A stretch of DNA of 64,000 nt from Melioribacteraceae bacterium (GTDB taxonomy: Bacteria > Bacteroidota > Ignavibacteria > Ignavibacteriales > Melioribacteraceae), in contig JAIPBD010000007.1 of NCBI GenBank assembly GCA_021739765.1, forward strand, positions 62,001 through 126,000, read 5' to 3'. Shown piece after piece: positions 45,607 to 54,895 of this stretch. A program made the position numbers and the translations under genes. Position 1 is the first letter of the stretch; every line of letters begins with the position of its first letter. The notes under the pieces are model-generated. The model saw only the letters and a list, made by a program, of their open reading frames with translations, searched no databases and was not told the DNA's origin.

Positions 45607-46683
45607 ATGTTCGAAAGCATTTCAGAATTTATTAAAAAGACATACCCGAATTTGGAAATAGGAAAAAACGGGAATGTTGATAAATATTTTTCAGTTAAGC
45701 AGGAATATGATCTATTCATTCACGGCGCGGGATTAAGGGATGTTTCTGATCTTAAAATCTGGAAATTAGTTGGACCTGATTCAGTTGATTTTCTTCAGCG
45801 AATTTCAACAAACGATGTTAAGTCCACTCTCCCGAGTCATATTAAAACCACCATTTTTACAAATGAAAAGGGAAGAATATTAGATAGAACTTTTTTTGTA
45901 AATAAAGGTTCCGAATTTCTATTGTATGGAAGCCGGAAAGATGATTTACTTTTCCACTGGCTGGATAAGTATTTAATTATGGAAGAAATAAAAATTGAAG
46001 ATGTTACGGCTCATTATTATTCGTTAGAAATTATTGGCCCACAATCATCTTCATTTTTAGTTTCACTTTTTGGGAAAGAAATCGAAAATATAACGGATTA
46101 CTCAATTCTATCCATTGAATTCAGTAATTATCAAATTGAGGTTCTTAAACTTTTCCGAATTGATGACGAACCGGTTTACCGGATGAATATACCGATGGAT
46201 TTTGCTCAGGAGTTTTTAGGTGAAATTTTGGGGAATCACAGTGTGTTCGAAGTCAATTTGGTTGGAGAGAAGGCTTATAATGCTTTTCGTATTAAGAACG
46301 GATTACCGGATGCTCCCAACGAACTGAATGATAATTTTAATCCACATGAACTAAATATACTTGCCGATGTTAACTTCAAGAAAGGATGTTATATTGGTCA
46401 AGAAGTTATCGCAAGATTGGATACTTACGACAAGGTTCAAAAATTCTTAAAAGGTGTTATAATTCATACTGATAACGGAAATTTGGTAAACTCTAGCGAT
46501 CTTTATGATGTATCCGGGAATATGGTTGGGAAACTAACAAGTTATTCGGATTCAGAACTATTTGACAAAAAAATTGGTTTAGCCATAATCAGAAAACAAT
46601 TTATGGAGAATGGTACAAAGTTACGTTTGGGCAAAGATGGAGATTCATCCGTTTGTGTGACTGATTTACCTATAAAAGTATGA
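45607..46683 (+). CDS. YgfZ/GcvT-like folate-binding protein for iron-sulfur proteins
   Basis: 358 residues. The hallmark motif K-G-C-Y-I-G-Q-E is at residues 259-266, with Cys261 conserved. The N-terminal domain is GcvT-like (VDFLQRISTNDVKS; GRILDRTFF). YgfZ proteins help assemble or repair Fe-S cluster enzymes using tetrahydrofolate. The stop codon overlaps the next gene by four bases (ATGA), so both are coupled. It could also be a GcvT paralogue, but the KGCYxGQE motif favours YgfZ. Confidence 0.86.
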   Translation: MFESISEFIKKTYPNLEIGKNGNVDKYFSVKQEYDLFIHGAGLRDVSDLKIWKLVGPDSVDFLQRISTNDVKSTLPSHIKTTIFTNEKGRILDRTFFVNKGSEFLLYGSRKDDLLFHWLDKYLIMEEIKIEDVTAHYYSLEIIGPQSSSFLVSLFGKEIENITDYSILSIEFSNYQIEVLKLFRIDDEPVYRMNIPMDFAQEFLGEILGNHSVFEVNLVGEKAYNAFRIKNGLPDAPNELNDNFNPHELNILADVNFKKGCYIGQEVIARLDTYDKVQKFLKGVIIHTDNGNLVNSSDLYDVSGNMVGKLTSYSDSELFDKKIGLAIIRKQFMENGTKLRLGKDGDSSVCVTDLPIKV

Positions 46684-47246
46684 AGATATATACCAAAACC
46701 GGTGACGAAGGTAAAACTTCGCTGTTTGGCGGAAAAAGAGTTTGGAAAGATGATTTAAGAATTGAAGCTTATGGAAATGTTGATGAATTAAACTCCCTGC
46801 TCGGCTTAGCGGAAGCCGAAATAACTCAAACAGAAGTTAAAACTATAATTCATTCATTACAAAACAGATTATTTGATCTTGGTTCAGACCTTGCATCTCC
46901 TGTTCACGAGGGCAAAAGCTATTCACATATTCCGCGAATCAATAAAAGTTATTCAGAATCAATTGAGAAACTTATTGACGATTTAGATTGTAAACTTGAT
47001 CCATTAAAGAATTTTATTCTTCCGGGCGGAACGAAAGGAGCTGCCATTTTACATAATGCTCGAACTGTCTGCAGAAGAGTCGAACGGTCGATAATAAAAC
47101 TTGATCGAGAAGAAAATATCGGTGATGAAATAAAAGTATTCATTAATCGAATCTCGGATTTTTTATTTGTACTCGCTCGCTATGTAAATAAAATTAATGG
47201 AATTGAAGATATTGCTTGGCAGAAGGAAAATGTTGTCAATCAATAA
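46680..47246 (+). CDS. ATP:cob(I)alamin adenosyltransferase (PduO type)
   Basis: 188 residues with the PduO-type opening KIYTKTGDEGKTSLFGG, then RIEAYGNVDELNS and the helix with ARTVCRRVERSIIKL; these supply the ATP and corrin sites. It makes adenosylcobalamin, the cofactor of methylmalonyl-CoA mutase and other enzymes. It overlaps ygfZ by four bases and ends 28 bases before the tmRNA gene. Confidence 0.92.
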   Translation: MKIYTKTGDEGKTSLFGGKRVWKDDLRIEAYGNVDELNSLLGLAEAEITQTEVKTIIHSLQNRLFDLGSDLASPVHEGKSYSHIPRINKSYSESIEKLIDDLDCKLDPLKNFILPGGTKGAAILHNARTVCRRVERSIIKLDREENIGDEIKVFINRISDFLFVLARYVNKINGIEDIAWQKENVVNQ

Positions 47247-47260
47247 AAAATCTTTATATT
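47233..47260 (+). promoter_or_regulatory. Putative promoter of ssrA
   Basis: TTGTCA (47233-47238), a 16-base spacer, then TATATT (47255-47260). It overlaps the last codons of the adenosyltransferase gene and lies 14 bases before the mature tmRNA 5' end, which fits a short processed precursor. Confidence 0.45.
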
Positions 47261-47274
47261 TGCTATCCTCATTC

Positions 47275-47629
47275 GGGGGTGAAATTGGCTTCGACGGGGA
47301 TATTCGTTCTTTGAACTGCGCACCGTGTTATCCGTAGACACGTTAAACGACGGTACAAAAACTAAATGGCGAAAATAACTACGCTTTAGCTGCGTAATTT
47401 AATACGTAGCCGTTCCCCATATCCTCTCGTATCGGGATTTGGACGAACGCCGCTTGATACGATAGCTGATTCGAGCTTCCGAGTAGATGACGCGAAACCT
47501 AAATCGGGATAGAGTTAAAATATCGTGTTCGCTAGAGCTTTTAACTTGAAACTAAAATGTGAACTATGTGTGTAGACGTTCTCTGAAAAGTATTTTCGGA
47601 CGCGGGTTCGACTCCCGCCACCTCCACTA
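47275..47629 (+). ncRNA. ssrA: Transfer-messenger RNA (tmRNA)
   Basis: The 5' end GGGGGTG (47275-47281) pairs with CACCTCC (47619-47625) to make the acceptor stem, and GCGGG-TTCGACT-CCCGC (47602-47618) is the T-arm. The tag frame is at 47368-47397: GGC resume codon, then GAA AAT AAC TAC GCT TTA GCT GCG TAA, giving the tag GENNYALAA, a form known from Bacteroidetes. It rescues stalled ribosomes and tags the nascent chain for proteolysis. The 3' end reads ACTA instead of ACCA, so the CCA tail is either not encoded or was altered by integration. Mature length about 352 nt, one-piece type. Confidence 0.95.
47602..47629 (+). other. Likely attachment site of the accessory element at the tmRNA 3' end
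   Basis: The T-arm and acceptor 3' half of ssrA are a frequent integration site of tyrosine-recombinase islands. From here to about 63.3 kb all genes are accessory (replication protein, IS elements, restriction-modification, toxin-antitoxin). A second copy of this 3' end was not found in the window, so the right end of the element is not defined. Confidence 0.45.
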
Positions 47630-47680
47630 CTAAATCCTCTAACTTCTTATAATGCAACGACTTACAGCGGTTTGAAAATT

Positions 47681-47704
47681 AGTCCACACGGTAGTCCACA
47701 CGGT
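47681..47704 (+). repeat. Two tandem 12-bp direct repeats next to ssrA
   Basis: AGTCCACACGGT occurs twice without a gap (47681-47692 and 47693-47704), 55 bases after the tmRNA 3' end. The place and form suggest recombinase arm-type sites, or a tail remnant of an integrase gene. The rest of 47630-47863 shows no gene. Confidence 0.55.
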
Positions 47705-47863
47705 AAGATGTAAGCGATTTCAGATATTGTCCTAAAAATCTTCCTTTTATTCTTATCCTGAACTTTTTTATCAATTCAAGCCGCAGGAATTTAATAGCGG
47801 ATTTCTACTCTGAATTAATTCCACCCTCCCAACCACTTCAAATAATATCTAAATTATTTTTGA

Positions 47864-48751
47864 GTGAATATGATGTATCAATTAACCCGAAAGGAAAAAC
47901 AACTTTTAATTTTTCTCTCTAAATATGAGCACCTCACCATAGATCAATTAACATTGCTCAACAAAACTGGCAAAAGAATTATTCAAAAAAGGGTGATGAT
48001 TTTAGAGAGAGCAGGTCTTCTTTCTAACGATCAACTGATTTGTAATTCAAACCGGGGTCGCCCAAGTTCTGTTTTATTTTTATCTGACAAAGGACAAAAT
48101 GTATTAAAGGCTGAGGGTATCAAAATCAAGGAGATGATTCCGACCAAAAACAAATCCAATAAAAGAAAAGATATCAACCATCAGCTTCTAGTTAACTGGT
48201 TTAAGATTTACCTAACGAATCTGACATCAGTGATCGAAGATCTCGAACACGATTTTCACGAAGACCTTGAGGCTAAACTAACAGATAGTTCAAAAGATAA
48301 ATTTTCATTAAACTTGTACGATATTAAATTTTTTATCCCGGACGCAGTTTTTGTCATGGACAGCAAAAAGCAAAATAAGAGTCTATTATTTTTTCTTGAA
48401 GTGGATATGTCTACCGAGACAATATCGAGCAACAAAAACAGTACCAATACGATTGAAAATAAGATTAAAAATTATCGGGAATATTTTACCAACAAATCCT
48501 ACAAACAGTTCGAGAAAAAGTGGAAAACTAAATTCAACGGGTTTAGATTACTTATTCTAACAAATACTACTAAGAGAAAAATCACACTGGCTAACCTAAT
48601 TAACTCAGAGTCCTCGAATGACTTTATATGGGTAACAGATCAAAATCTTTTGCACGAAAGAGGAGTAGGGTCAAAAATATGGCTTCGAGGTGGAAGAAAA
48701 AATTCACCGCTAGGATCCATTCTGGGGCCAAACTTAGCCACACTTAAATAG
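47864..48751 (+). CDS. Replication-relaxation family-like DNA-binding protein
   Basis: 295 residues. The N-terminal third is a winged helix (LTRKEKQLLIFLSKYEHLTIDQL; RIIQKRVMILERAGLL). After a lysine-rich hinge comes NHQLLVNWFKIYL, then FFIPDAVFVMD and SLLFFLEVDMSTETI, followed by KNYREYF and a strand LLILTNTTKR. This order matches the replication-relaxation (Replic_Relax) family found on plasmids and integrative elements, which takes part in DNA relaxation or replication start. It is the first gene of the element after ssrA. No relaxase partner is visible. Confidence 0.65.
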   Translation: MNMMYQLTRKEKQLLIFLSKYEHLTIDQLTLLNKTGKRIIQKRVMILERAGLLSNDQLICNSNRGRPSSVLFLSDKGQNVLKAEGIKIKEMIPTKNKSNKRKDINHQLLVNWFKIYLTNLTSVIEDLEHDFHEDLEAKLTDSSKDKFSLNLYDIKFFIPDAVFVMDSKKQNKSLLFFLEVDMSTETISSNKNSTNTIENKIKNYREYFTNKSYKQFEKKWKTKFNGFRLLILTNTTKRKITLANLINSESSNDFIWVTDQNLLHERGVGSKIWLRGGRKNSPLGSILGPNLATLK

Positions 48752-48846
48752 TATTCCTTTTCAGATCAAGCTTCTATTCCAAAAGAAATTCATATCAAGA
48801 ATATCTGTTTTTCAGTTTCCCCTTTGCTCGTTTATTCATAAAAAAA

Positions 48847-48937
48847 GTTCGTTAATTGCAGATATTTTGTTCATTTAACGAACATTAAATACTCAGCTAA
48901 ATCTATACAATAAAACAACTTACAGAATGTTCGCTAA
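48847..48937. repeat. Three copies of GTTCGYTAA in a gene-free stretch
   Basis: GTTCGTTAA (48847-48855), its inverted copy TTAACGAAC (48875-48883) and GTTCGCTAA (48929-48937). The first two form a 9-bp inverted repeat 19 bases apart. They lie in the very AT-rich gap 48752-49112 behind the replication-relaxation gene, where no gene is seen. They could be protein-binding iterons or an operator. Confidence 0.4.
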
Positions 48938-49146
48938 ATCGACTATATAATAAATAAGAATGTAGAATAAAGAATAGGGCTTAAGGTTAAGATTGAATTT
49001 GATATATCGTAATAGAAGCAAATTAGTAGAATGTAATTATTAAAATTATAAAAATGGAGCAATACTGAATCAATTATTTTTTAATGGATTGTGTTCTAAA
49101 GACAGCTTGATTTAGGTAGTGAAAATAATCTGTGTAAATGGTTTCA

Positions 49147-49214
49147 TCCCTATCAGCGTAGTGATGCGAGGAGCGAAACGGAGCTGATAGGGATTTCGGC
49201 AAAATTTGTTGCCG
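49147..49214 (+). repeat. Two hairpins in the left part of the IS256-family element
   Basis: TCCCTATCAGC (49147-49157) pairs with GCTGATAGGGA (49183-49193) across a 25-base loop, and CGGCAA/TTGCCG (49197-49214) forms a second one. They lie between the left end and the transposase start and could block read-through transcription into the transposase. Confidence 0.5.
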
Positions 49215-49254
49215 TCAAATAATTATTTTTGTAACCTTTTACACCGAGCTTTAA

Positions 49255-50480
49255 ATGAAACTTACACCAGAAAGAATCAAACGCCTCGAAGAAGAACTCT
49301 CCAAAGCCAAAACCTACGGTGACCTCATGGGCAAGAATGGGGCTATCAAGAATTTAATGAAAGAAGCTCTTGAGAGTATGCTTGATGCTGAATTGACCGA
49401 AGAGCTTGGATAATGAAAAGCATTCTTCTTTGGGCAGCAATTCCGGTAATTCAAGAAACGGACATTCCAGAAAATCGATAAAATCAGATAACGGTTAGAT
49501 AGATCTGCGAGTCCCTCGAGATCGCAATGGAGAGTTTGATCCGGTAATCATCAAAAAGTATGAAAAAACATTGGTCCTATCGAAGATAAAATTATTTCGA
49601 TGTACGCTAAAGGAATGACTACCCGAGATATCCAATCGCATGTTGAAGAACTCTACGGACTGGATTTTTCTCCAACGTTAGTTTCGAATATTACTGAGAA
49701 AATTGTTGAGAAAGCCAAAGAATGGCAAAGCCGTCCCCTTGAAGAATTCTATGCTGTTGTATTTTTTGATGCCATTCACTATAAAGTGAGAGAAGATGGC
49801 AAAGTGCGCTCTAAGGCTGCTTATAGATGCTTATCAGTAAATATGGAGGGAAAAAAGGACTTGCTGGGACTTTGGGTTGGAGAAGCTGAAGGAGCTAATT
49901 TTTGGCTTTCAGTATTGACCGAACTAAACAACCGTGGAGTTAAGGATATTCTGATTGCATCGGTCGACGGCCTAAATGGATTCCCGGAAGCCATTGAATC
50001 TGTTTTCCCAAAGTGTGAGATCCAACAATGCATAATTCATCAAATTACAAATTCACTGAAGTATGTTGCTTCTAAAAATCAGAAAGAGTTCGCTAAAGAT
50101 ATGAAGGCAATTTATACTGCTCCGCCTGAAGATGGTGCTCTTACTGAACTTGAAAACCTTGAAGATAAGTGGGGAAGCAAATATCCTTTGCCGATAAATT
50201 CTTGGAAAAAAACTGGAATAATTTGGCTGTCTTTTTCAAGTATCCCGATGAGATCCGACGAATGATTTACACTACGAACGCTATTGAAAATGTTCATCGT
50301 CAATTTAGAAAGGTCACTAAAAATAGAAGCCTTTTCCCAAATGATGACGCTCTAATTAAAATGTTATATCTCGCTTATAGAGATATCTCTAAAAAATGGA
50401 CACGGCCAGTTAGAAACTGGACCTTTATTATTTCTCAATTATCGATTAGATTTGAGGAGAGACTCAAAAACGTTCTCTAA
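49255..50480 (+). pseudogene. IS256-family (mutator-type) transposase, inactivated
   Basis: The frame opens at ATG 49255 (MKLTPERIKRLEEEL), stops at TAA 49411, continues in another frame as DNEKHSSLGSNSGNS with one further in-frame stop (TAG), returns to the first frame by about 49600 (MYAKGMTTRDIQSHVEELYG), and shifts again near 50200 into the frame ending FEERLKNVL. Together these pieces make a normal mutator-type transposase with the DDE residues in VFFDAIHYK, ASVDGLNGF and NAIENVHRQF. At least three frameshifts and one stop codon mean it cannot be active. Confidence 0.88.
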
Positions 50481-50510
50481 AGAATAAGACCATTTACACA
50501 AATCTTTTTA

Positions 50511-50610
50511 CAGTCTCTTACACTCGACTATTGGTTATTTATCTCCGGTTGAATATGAGAAATTAACTTAACTAACTTGATTTTTTGTCTACTTTATGGG
50601 GTAAAGATCA
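50511..50610 (+). mobile_element. 3' remnant of an IS3-family element
   Basis: The frame from 50518 reads LHSTIGYLSPVEYEKLT and stops at 50569-50571, which is the usual C-terminus of the IS3-family OrfB integrase. After it, TGTCTACTTTATGGGGTAAAGATCA (50586-50610, given here only as a probable right end) looks like an IS3-type terminal repeat ending in CA. The rest of the element is missing; the IS256-family element abuts it. The right bound is uncertain because the primase frame runs through the same bases. Confidence 0.55.
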
Positions 50611-51430
50611 ATTTGGAGTCTACCCACTTATTGGTACAAAAACCTATATGGCAGTTGCAGATTTTGACAGCAAAGACCCAAGACCACCAATTGACCTAAT
50701 TAAACTTGCGGAACATTATGAACTCCCAGTATATCTGGAGAAAAGTGAAAGCAAAGGATTTCATGTATGGATGTTTTTCGATAGGGAAGGGGTATCTGCA
50801 AAAAAGATCAATATTGTGCTTCAATATTTACTGGGAGAACTAAATCTTAAACACATTGAAATATTTCCAAAACAAGACCAAATTATAAACAATAAGCAAT
50901 TTGGGAATTTTATAAACACACCATTATTTGGTAAATATCAAAATGACTCAAAAACAAAATTCGTAAAACCCACCATAAACACTCCGGTAATTGAAAACCA
51001 GTGGCAATTCTTAAAAAGCATCAAACGAAACACACAGAAACAAATAGATGAAATAATTGCTATCAATGAATTAGGGGATCAAAACCCATACCCAAAGAAA
51101 CATCCAGAATCAAAGAAAACTTATGGTCTGCCTCCGTGTATGCAAAAAATATTGGAAAACGGAGTAACTCAGAATCAAAGAATAGCTTGCTTCCGTCTCG
51201 CAACTGCATTAAAAAAAACTGGACTCTCCGAAGAACACTCACTCAAAATCCTAATTCAATGGAGCCACAAAAACAAACCGCAAAACAGACAGAGGATAAT
51301 CTCAACAAATGAAATAATTGAACAAACCGAGTGGGGATACAAACCCAAATACAATAGTTATGGTTGCGAAGATGAAGTAATAAAATCATTCTGCTCATCA
51401 GAATGCAACATCCAAAGGAAATTCGATTAA
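50585..51430 (+). pseudogene. 5'-truncated mobile-element primase with archaeo-eukaryotic primase fold and PriL-like Cys domain
   Basis: 281 residues are open from TTG 50585, but this start probably belongs to an IS3 end, so the true N-terminus is lost. The catalytic part keeps the DxD motif (Asp26, Asp28 in VADFDSKD) and the S-x-H-type motif (His60 in SKGFHVWMFF) of archaeo-eukaryotic primases, as in TOTE-type and mobile-element primases. The C-terminal part (LPPCMQKIL, Cys185; then Cys261, Cys270 and Cys274) resembles the iron-sulfur domain of the large primase subunit. It would have primed element replication. Whether the stump is expressed is unknown; AT-rich flanks and the IS contact suggest decay. 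Confidence 0.6.
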
Positions 51431-51547
51431 AAAATAATTCCATCATCCTAAGCCCTTCTGACAAGATCCTAAAATTGAAACAAATTGCTCGATTCTACCA
51501 ATATGAACCATAAATAAACATTGACTTCAATACAGAAGGAACTTCTC

Positions 51548-51778
51548 ATGTCTGATCGAAATTTAGTGGTTATAGAACTGGAACAACTCTTCACAATAAT
51601 CAAAGATACACTCAGGCAAGAAATAGTAAATAAAAATCAAACTCCTCAAAAAGGACTTATGAACTTCAAAGAAACATGCGAATTCTTGAGAATTCATCCC
51701 TCAACACTAAACAAATTGAAAGTGGAAAACAAAATCCCATTTAAGCGTCTAGGGAAAATGAAAAAGAGAAAATCCTAA
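51548..51778 (+). pseudogene. Excisionase-like HTH protein, copy 1 (frameshifted C-terminus)
   Basis: The ATG at 51548 is used, with AGAAGGA nine bases upstream; 76 residues remain. The sequence closely matches the HTH gene at 62987 (shared MNFKETCEFL, IHPSTLNK, ENKIPFKRLGK), but about ten bases are missing after GGGAAA near 51756, so the frame shifts and the protein ends early at KKRKS. The downstream DNA (AGAAAATCCTAAAAACTCT) still matches copy 2. The HTH core itself is intact. The family is the small MerR/excisionase-type DNA binders of mobile elements. Confidence 0.75.
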
Positions 51779-52096
51779 AAACTCTATTGAGGGATATTAT
51801 AACAAGAGAAGGAGACATTCATATTTGAACTATCTTTCCCCATGTGATTTCGAAAATTATCAATTAAGTTAATGACTTAACTCAGTGCACTCTTTTGAGG
51901 GGGCAGATCAATATATCGGTAGCAGAATGTATCATTCGCACCCCAGCCTATATTTCTTATAGTTTTAAGCCATATTCGAACTACAACGCTTCTCCTTGTC
52001 CAGAATTTGTTTAAAGCAAATAAACACTATTGCCATTGTGGATTCTATTCCCATTTTTACTTAGTTTAATACTTTAATTTTGACTTTTGGATATTA
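51779..52096. other. Gene-free stretch before hsdR
   Basis: About 318 bases, AT-rich. The first dozen bases continue the similarity to the end of HTH copy 2; beyond that no coding frame, hairpin terminator or clear promoter was seen, apart from a small TTAAGT/ACTTAA inverted repeat near 51865-51885. The hsdR promoter must lie here if the gene is expressed. Confidence 0.5.
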
Positions 52097-54862
52097 ATGA
52101 CTCCGGAGCAGAAAGCACGTCAAAATATCGATGCTCAGCTTATCTCAGCAGGCTGGCAAGTTCAATCCCTTAAAGATTTTAATCCTTCATCAAACTTTGG
52201 AATTGCTGTAACCGAATACCCAACACAATCCGGTAGTGCTGATTATCTCTTATTTGTTGACCGTAAACCTGTCGGTGTAATTGAGGCGAAGGCAGAAGGG
52301 AAGACTCTGAGCCAGGTACATGATCAAACAGAACGATACGCAACAGATAAACTAAAGTATATCGGCAAAAAAGAAGACCTACCTTTTCAATATGAATCAA
52401 CTGGAACAGAAACTTACTTTACCGATGCTCGTGATCCTTCACCAAGGCAGAGAGAAATATTTCACTTTCATAAACCGGAAACTCTTTATGAAATGTTTAC
52501 TCAAGGAACTGCACTCCGATTAAGATTAAAAACTTTTCCTCAATTGAATTATGATGGATTAAGGCAGTGTCAGATAAATGCTATTACAAATCTAGAAAAC
52601 TCATTTGCAGAAAATCATCCACGCGCGTTAGTGCAGATGGCAACCGGTGCCGGTAAAACTTTTACTGCAATTACATCAGTGTACAGGCTGCTTAAGTTTG
52701 CAAGGGCTAAGAGAATCTTATTCCTTGTCGATACAAGAAATCTAGGCAAGCAGGCAGAACAAGAGTTCCAAGCATATAAACCAAACGACGATAAAAGATT
52801 ATTTACCGAACTCTATAATGTTCAGCGGCTGCAATCAAATTTTATTGATCCATCCTCGCAAGTATGTATAAGTACAATTCAAAGAATGTATTCAATTCTT
52901 AAGGGCAAAGAACTTGATGAGAGTCTAGAAGATGATTCGCCGTATGAATCCAAACTGATAAAGAATAAAATTGATGAAGTCGTCTATAACGAAACAGTCC
53001 CAATAGAAACATTTGACTTCATAATCATCGATGAATGTCATCGTTCGATTTATAATTTATGGAAACAGGTTCTAGATTACTTCGATGCATTTATGATAGG
53101 GCTTACTGCAACACCGGATAAAAGAACATTCGCATTCTTTAATGAAAATGTTGTAAGTGAATATACACTCAAGGATTCGATATCAGATAAAGTAAACGTT
53201 GGTTATGATGTTTATACTATTGAGACAGAAATTACCCAGAAGGGTGCTGAGATAAAGGCTAAAGAATATGTCGATCTGCGCAATAAGCAGACCCGTAAAA
53301 AGGAATGGCGGCAGCTTGACGATGAAATTAAATATGAAGGTACTCAGTTAGATAGGGATATTGTCAATCCAAGTCAGATCAGAAATATTATCCGTGAGTT
53401 TAAACGAATCCAAAAAGATGTATTCTTCCCTGAGCGCGGCGAGGATAAGGAAGTGCCTAAGACTCTCATCTTTGCAAAGACAGATAGCCATGCGGAAGAT
53501 ATTGTTCATATAGTCAGGGAAGAGTTTGGCGAAGGAAATGACTTCTGTAAAAAGATAACTTACAAAGTACAAGGAGAAGACCCGGAATCCGTTCTTCAGC
53601 AGTTCAGAACCGCATATAATCCACGTATAGCTGTTACAGTTGATATGATTGCAACAGGTACAGACGTAAAGCCCATAGAGGTACTAATCTTTATGCGCGA
53701 TGTCCGGTCAAGAAATTATTTCCAGCAGATGATAGGACGAGGCGTTCGTTCACTACTAAAGGATGATTTGCGAAAAGTTACTAACAGTGCGAAAGTAAAC
53801 AAAGAACGTTTTTATATTATTGATGCAGTCGGTGTTTTCAAATCTGTTAAAGTTGATTATCCTGTTGTTGATAAAAAACCTACTGTCCCTCTCAAAGATT
53901 TAATGAAAATGGTTATGCTGCAGCCTGATGAAGATACTGTTACTTCTCTTTCATCCAGATTAACAAGATTAGCAAAACAAATTTCTGATAGTGACAATGA
54001 AAAGTTTAAGGAACTTAGCGGTGGTAAATCAATTGAAGATGTAGCAAACGAATTAGCCGATCTTTATGATCCTGATTTTCAATTTGATGCTGCTGTTGAG
54101 AAGTTTAATCTGCCGGAAGATACCGAACCGACCGAAGAACAAATACGATCATCAGTTAAACCAATAATTCAATCGTCTGTTAAACCATTTGACAATCCAA
54201 AACTCAGAGACTTTATAGAAACAGTCCGGCAAAAAGTTTATCAAGTGATAGACACAGTTAATATTGATAGAGTAACTTTCTCCGATTTTGATGAGAAGGC
54301 AAAGGAGAACGCTGAAGCAGTAATAGGTTCTTTCAGAATGTTCATCGAAGAGAACAAAGATGAAATTATTGCTCTTAAGATTTTATACAGTCAGCCGGAG
54401 CGGAGAAAAGAGCTTAACTACAAAATGATAAAGGAACTAAAAGAGATTTTGAACAATGCGCCTTATCATTTATCAACCGAACAGATTTGGAATGCATATG
54501 GTAGATTATATCCGGCAAAGGTGAGCGGCACAACCGCACAGAGAATGTTAACCGATATAATTTCTTTGCTACGTTTTGAACTAAAGATTGATGATATGCT
54601 TATACCTTACGGAGATATTATTAACCGCAATTACCGCGATTGGATGTTTAAGAAAAATGCCGGACCGGTACAGTTTACAAATGAACAAGTTGAATGGCTG
54701 CGTATGATAAAAGAACATCTTGTAACTTCTGTTAGAATAGATAAAAAAGATTTTGACTTCTCACCGTTTGTGGATAAAGGCGGACTTGGAAAATTCTGGA
54801 AGGTATTCGGTAACGATACAGAAAGACTTTTGGAAGAAATAAATGAGGAATTGGCAGCTTAA
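52097..54862 (+). CDS. hsdR: Type I restriction enzyme R subunit (HsdR)
   Basis: 921 residues. The N-terminal PD-(D/E)xK nuclease has Asp49 in SADYLLF and Glu63-x-Lys65 in VIEAKAEG. Two RecA-like motor domains follow: Walker A ATGAGKTFTAI near residue 185, motif II DECH at 312-315, GLTATP, and the C-terminal motor motifs VTVDMIATGTDVKP and IGRGVRS. A C-terminal HsdR helical region of the EcoEI type completes the protein. With HsdM and HsdS it moves DNA and cuts unmethylated DNA at a distance. All key residues are intact. The SIR2-like gene starts 33 bases downstream. Confidence 0.95.
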   Translation: MTPEQKARQNIDAQLISAGWQVQSLKDFNPSSNFGIAVTEYPTQSGSADYLLFVDRKPVGVIEAKAEGKTLSQVHDQTERYATDKLKYIGKKEDLPFQYESTGTETYFTDARDPSPRQREIFHFHKPETLYEMFTQGTALRLRLKTFPQLNYDGLRQCQINAITNLENSFAENHPRALVQMATGAGKTFTAITSVYRLLKFARAKRILFLVDTRNLGKQAEQEFQAYKPNDDKRLFTELYNVQRLQSNFIDPSSQVCISTIQRMYSILKGKELDESLEDDSPYESKLIKNKIDEVVYNETVPIETFDFIIIDECHRSIYNLWKQVLDYFDAFMIGLTATPDKRTFAFFNENVVSEYTLKDSISDKVNVGYDVYTIETEITQKGAEIKAKEYVDLRNKQTRKKEWRQLDDEIKYEGTQLDRDIVNPSQIRNIIREFKRIQKDVFFPERGEDKEVPKTLIFAKTDSHAEDIVHIVREEFGEGNDFCKKITYKVQGEDPESVLQQFRTAYNPRIAVTVDMIATGTDVKPIEVLIFMRDVRSRNYFQQMIGRGVRSLLKDDLRKVTNSAKVNKERFYIIDAVGVFKSVKVDYPVVDKKPTVPLKDLMKMVMLQPDEDTVTSLSSRLTRLAKQISDSDNEKFKELSGGKSIEDVANELADLYDPDFQFDAAVEKFNLPEDTEPTEEQIRSSVKPIIQSSVKPFDNPKLRDFIETVRQKVYQVIDTVNIDRVTFSDFDEKAKENAEAVIGSFRMFIEENKDEIIALKILYSQPERRKELNYKMIKELKEILNNAPYHLSTEQIWNAYGRLYPAKVSGTTAQRMLTDIISLLRFELKIDDMLIPYGDIINRNYRDWMFKKNAGPVQFTNEQVEWLRMIKEHLVTSVRIDKKDFDFSPFVDKGGLGKFWKVFGNDTERLLEEINEELAA

Positions 54863-54895
54863 CAACTATTTTATAATTCAAAGATTGAGTTTAAG

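Larger units (their letters stand above)
49113..50517 (+). mobile_element. Degraded IS256-family insertion sequence
   Basis: Imperfect terminal inverted repeats share the core TTGTGTAAATGG: the left end (to about 49143) reads AAAATAATCTGTGTAAATGG, and the right end in reverse complement reads GAGACTGTAAAAAGATTTGTGTAAATGG (50517 back to 50490). The core TTGTGTAAA is also seen in the ends of IS256 itself. A broken transposase gene lies between. No clear target duplication is left. Outer bounds are approximate. Confidence 0.75.

Noticed and set aside
49113-50517. Target-site duplication of the IS256-family element
   Set aside because: The 8-9 bases outside both ends were compared at several possible borders and do not match.
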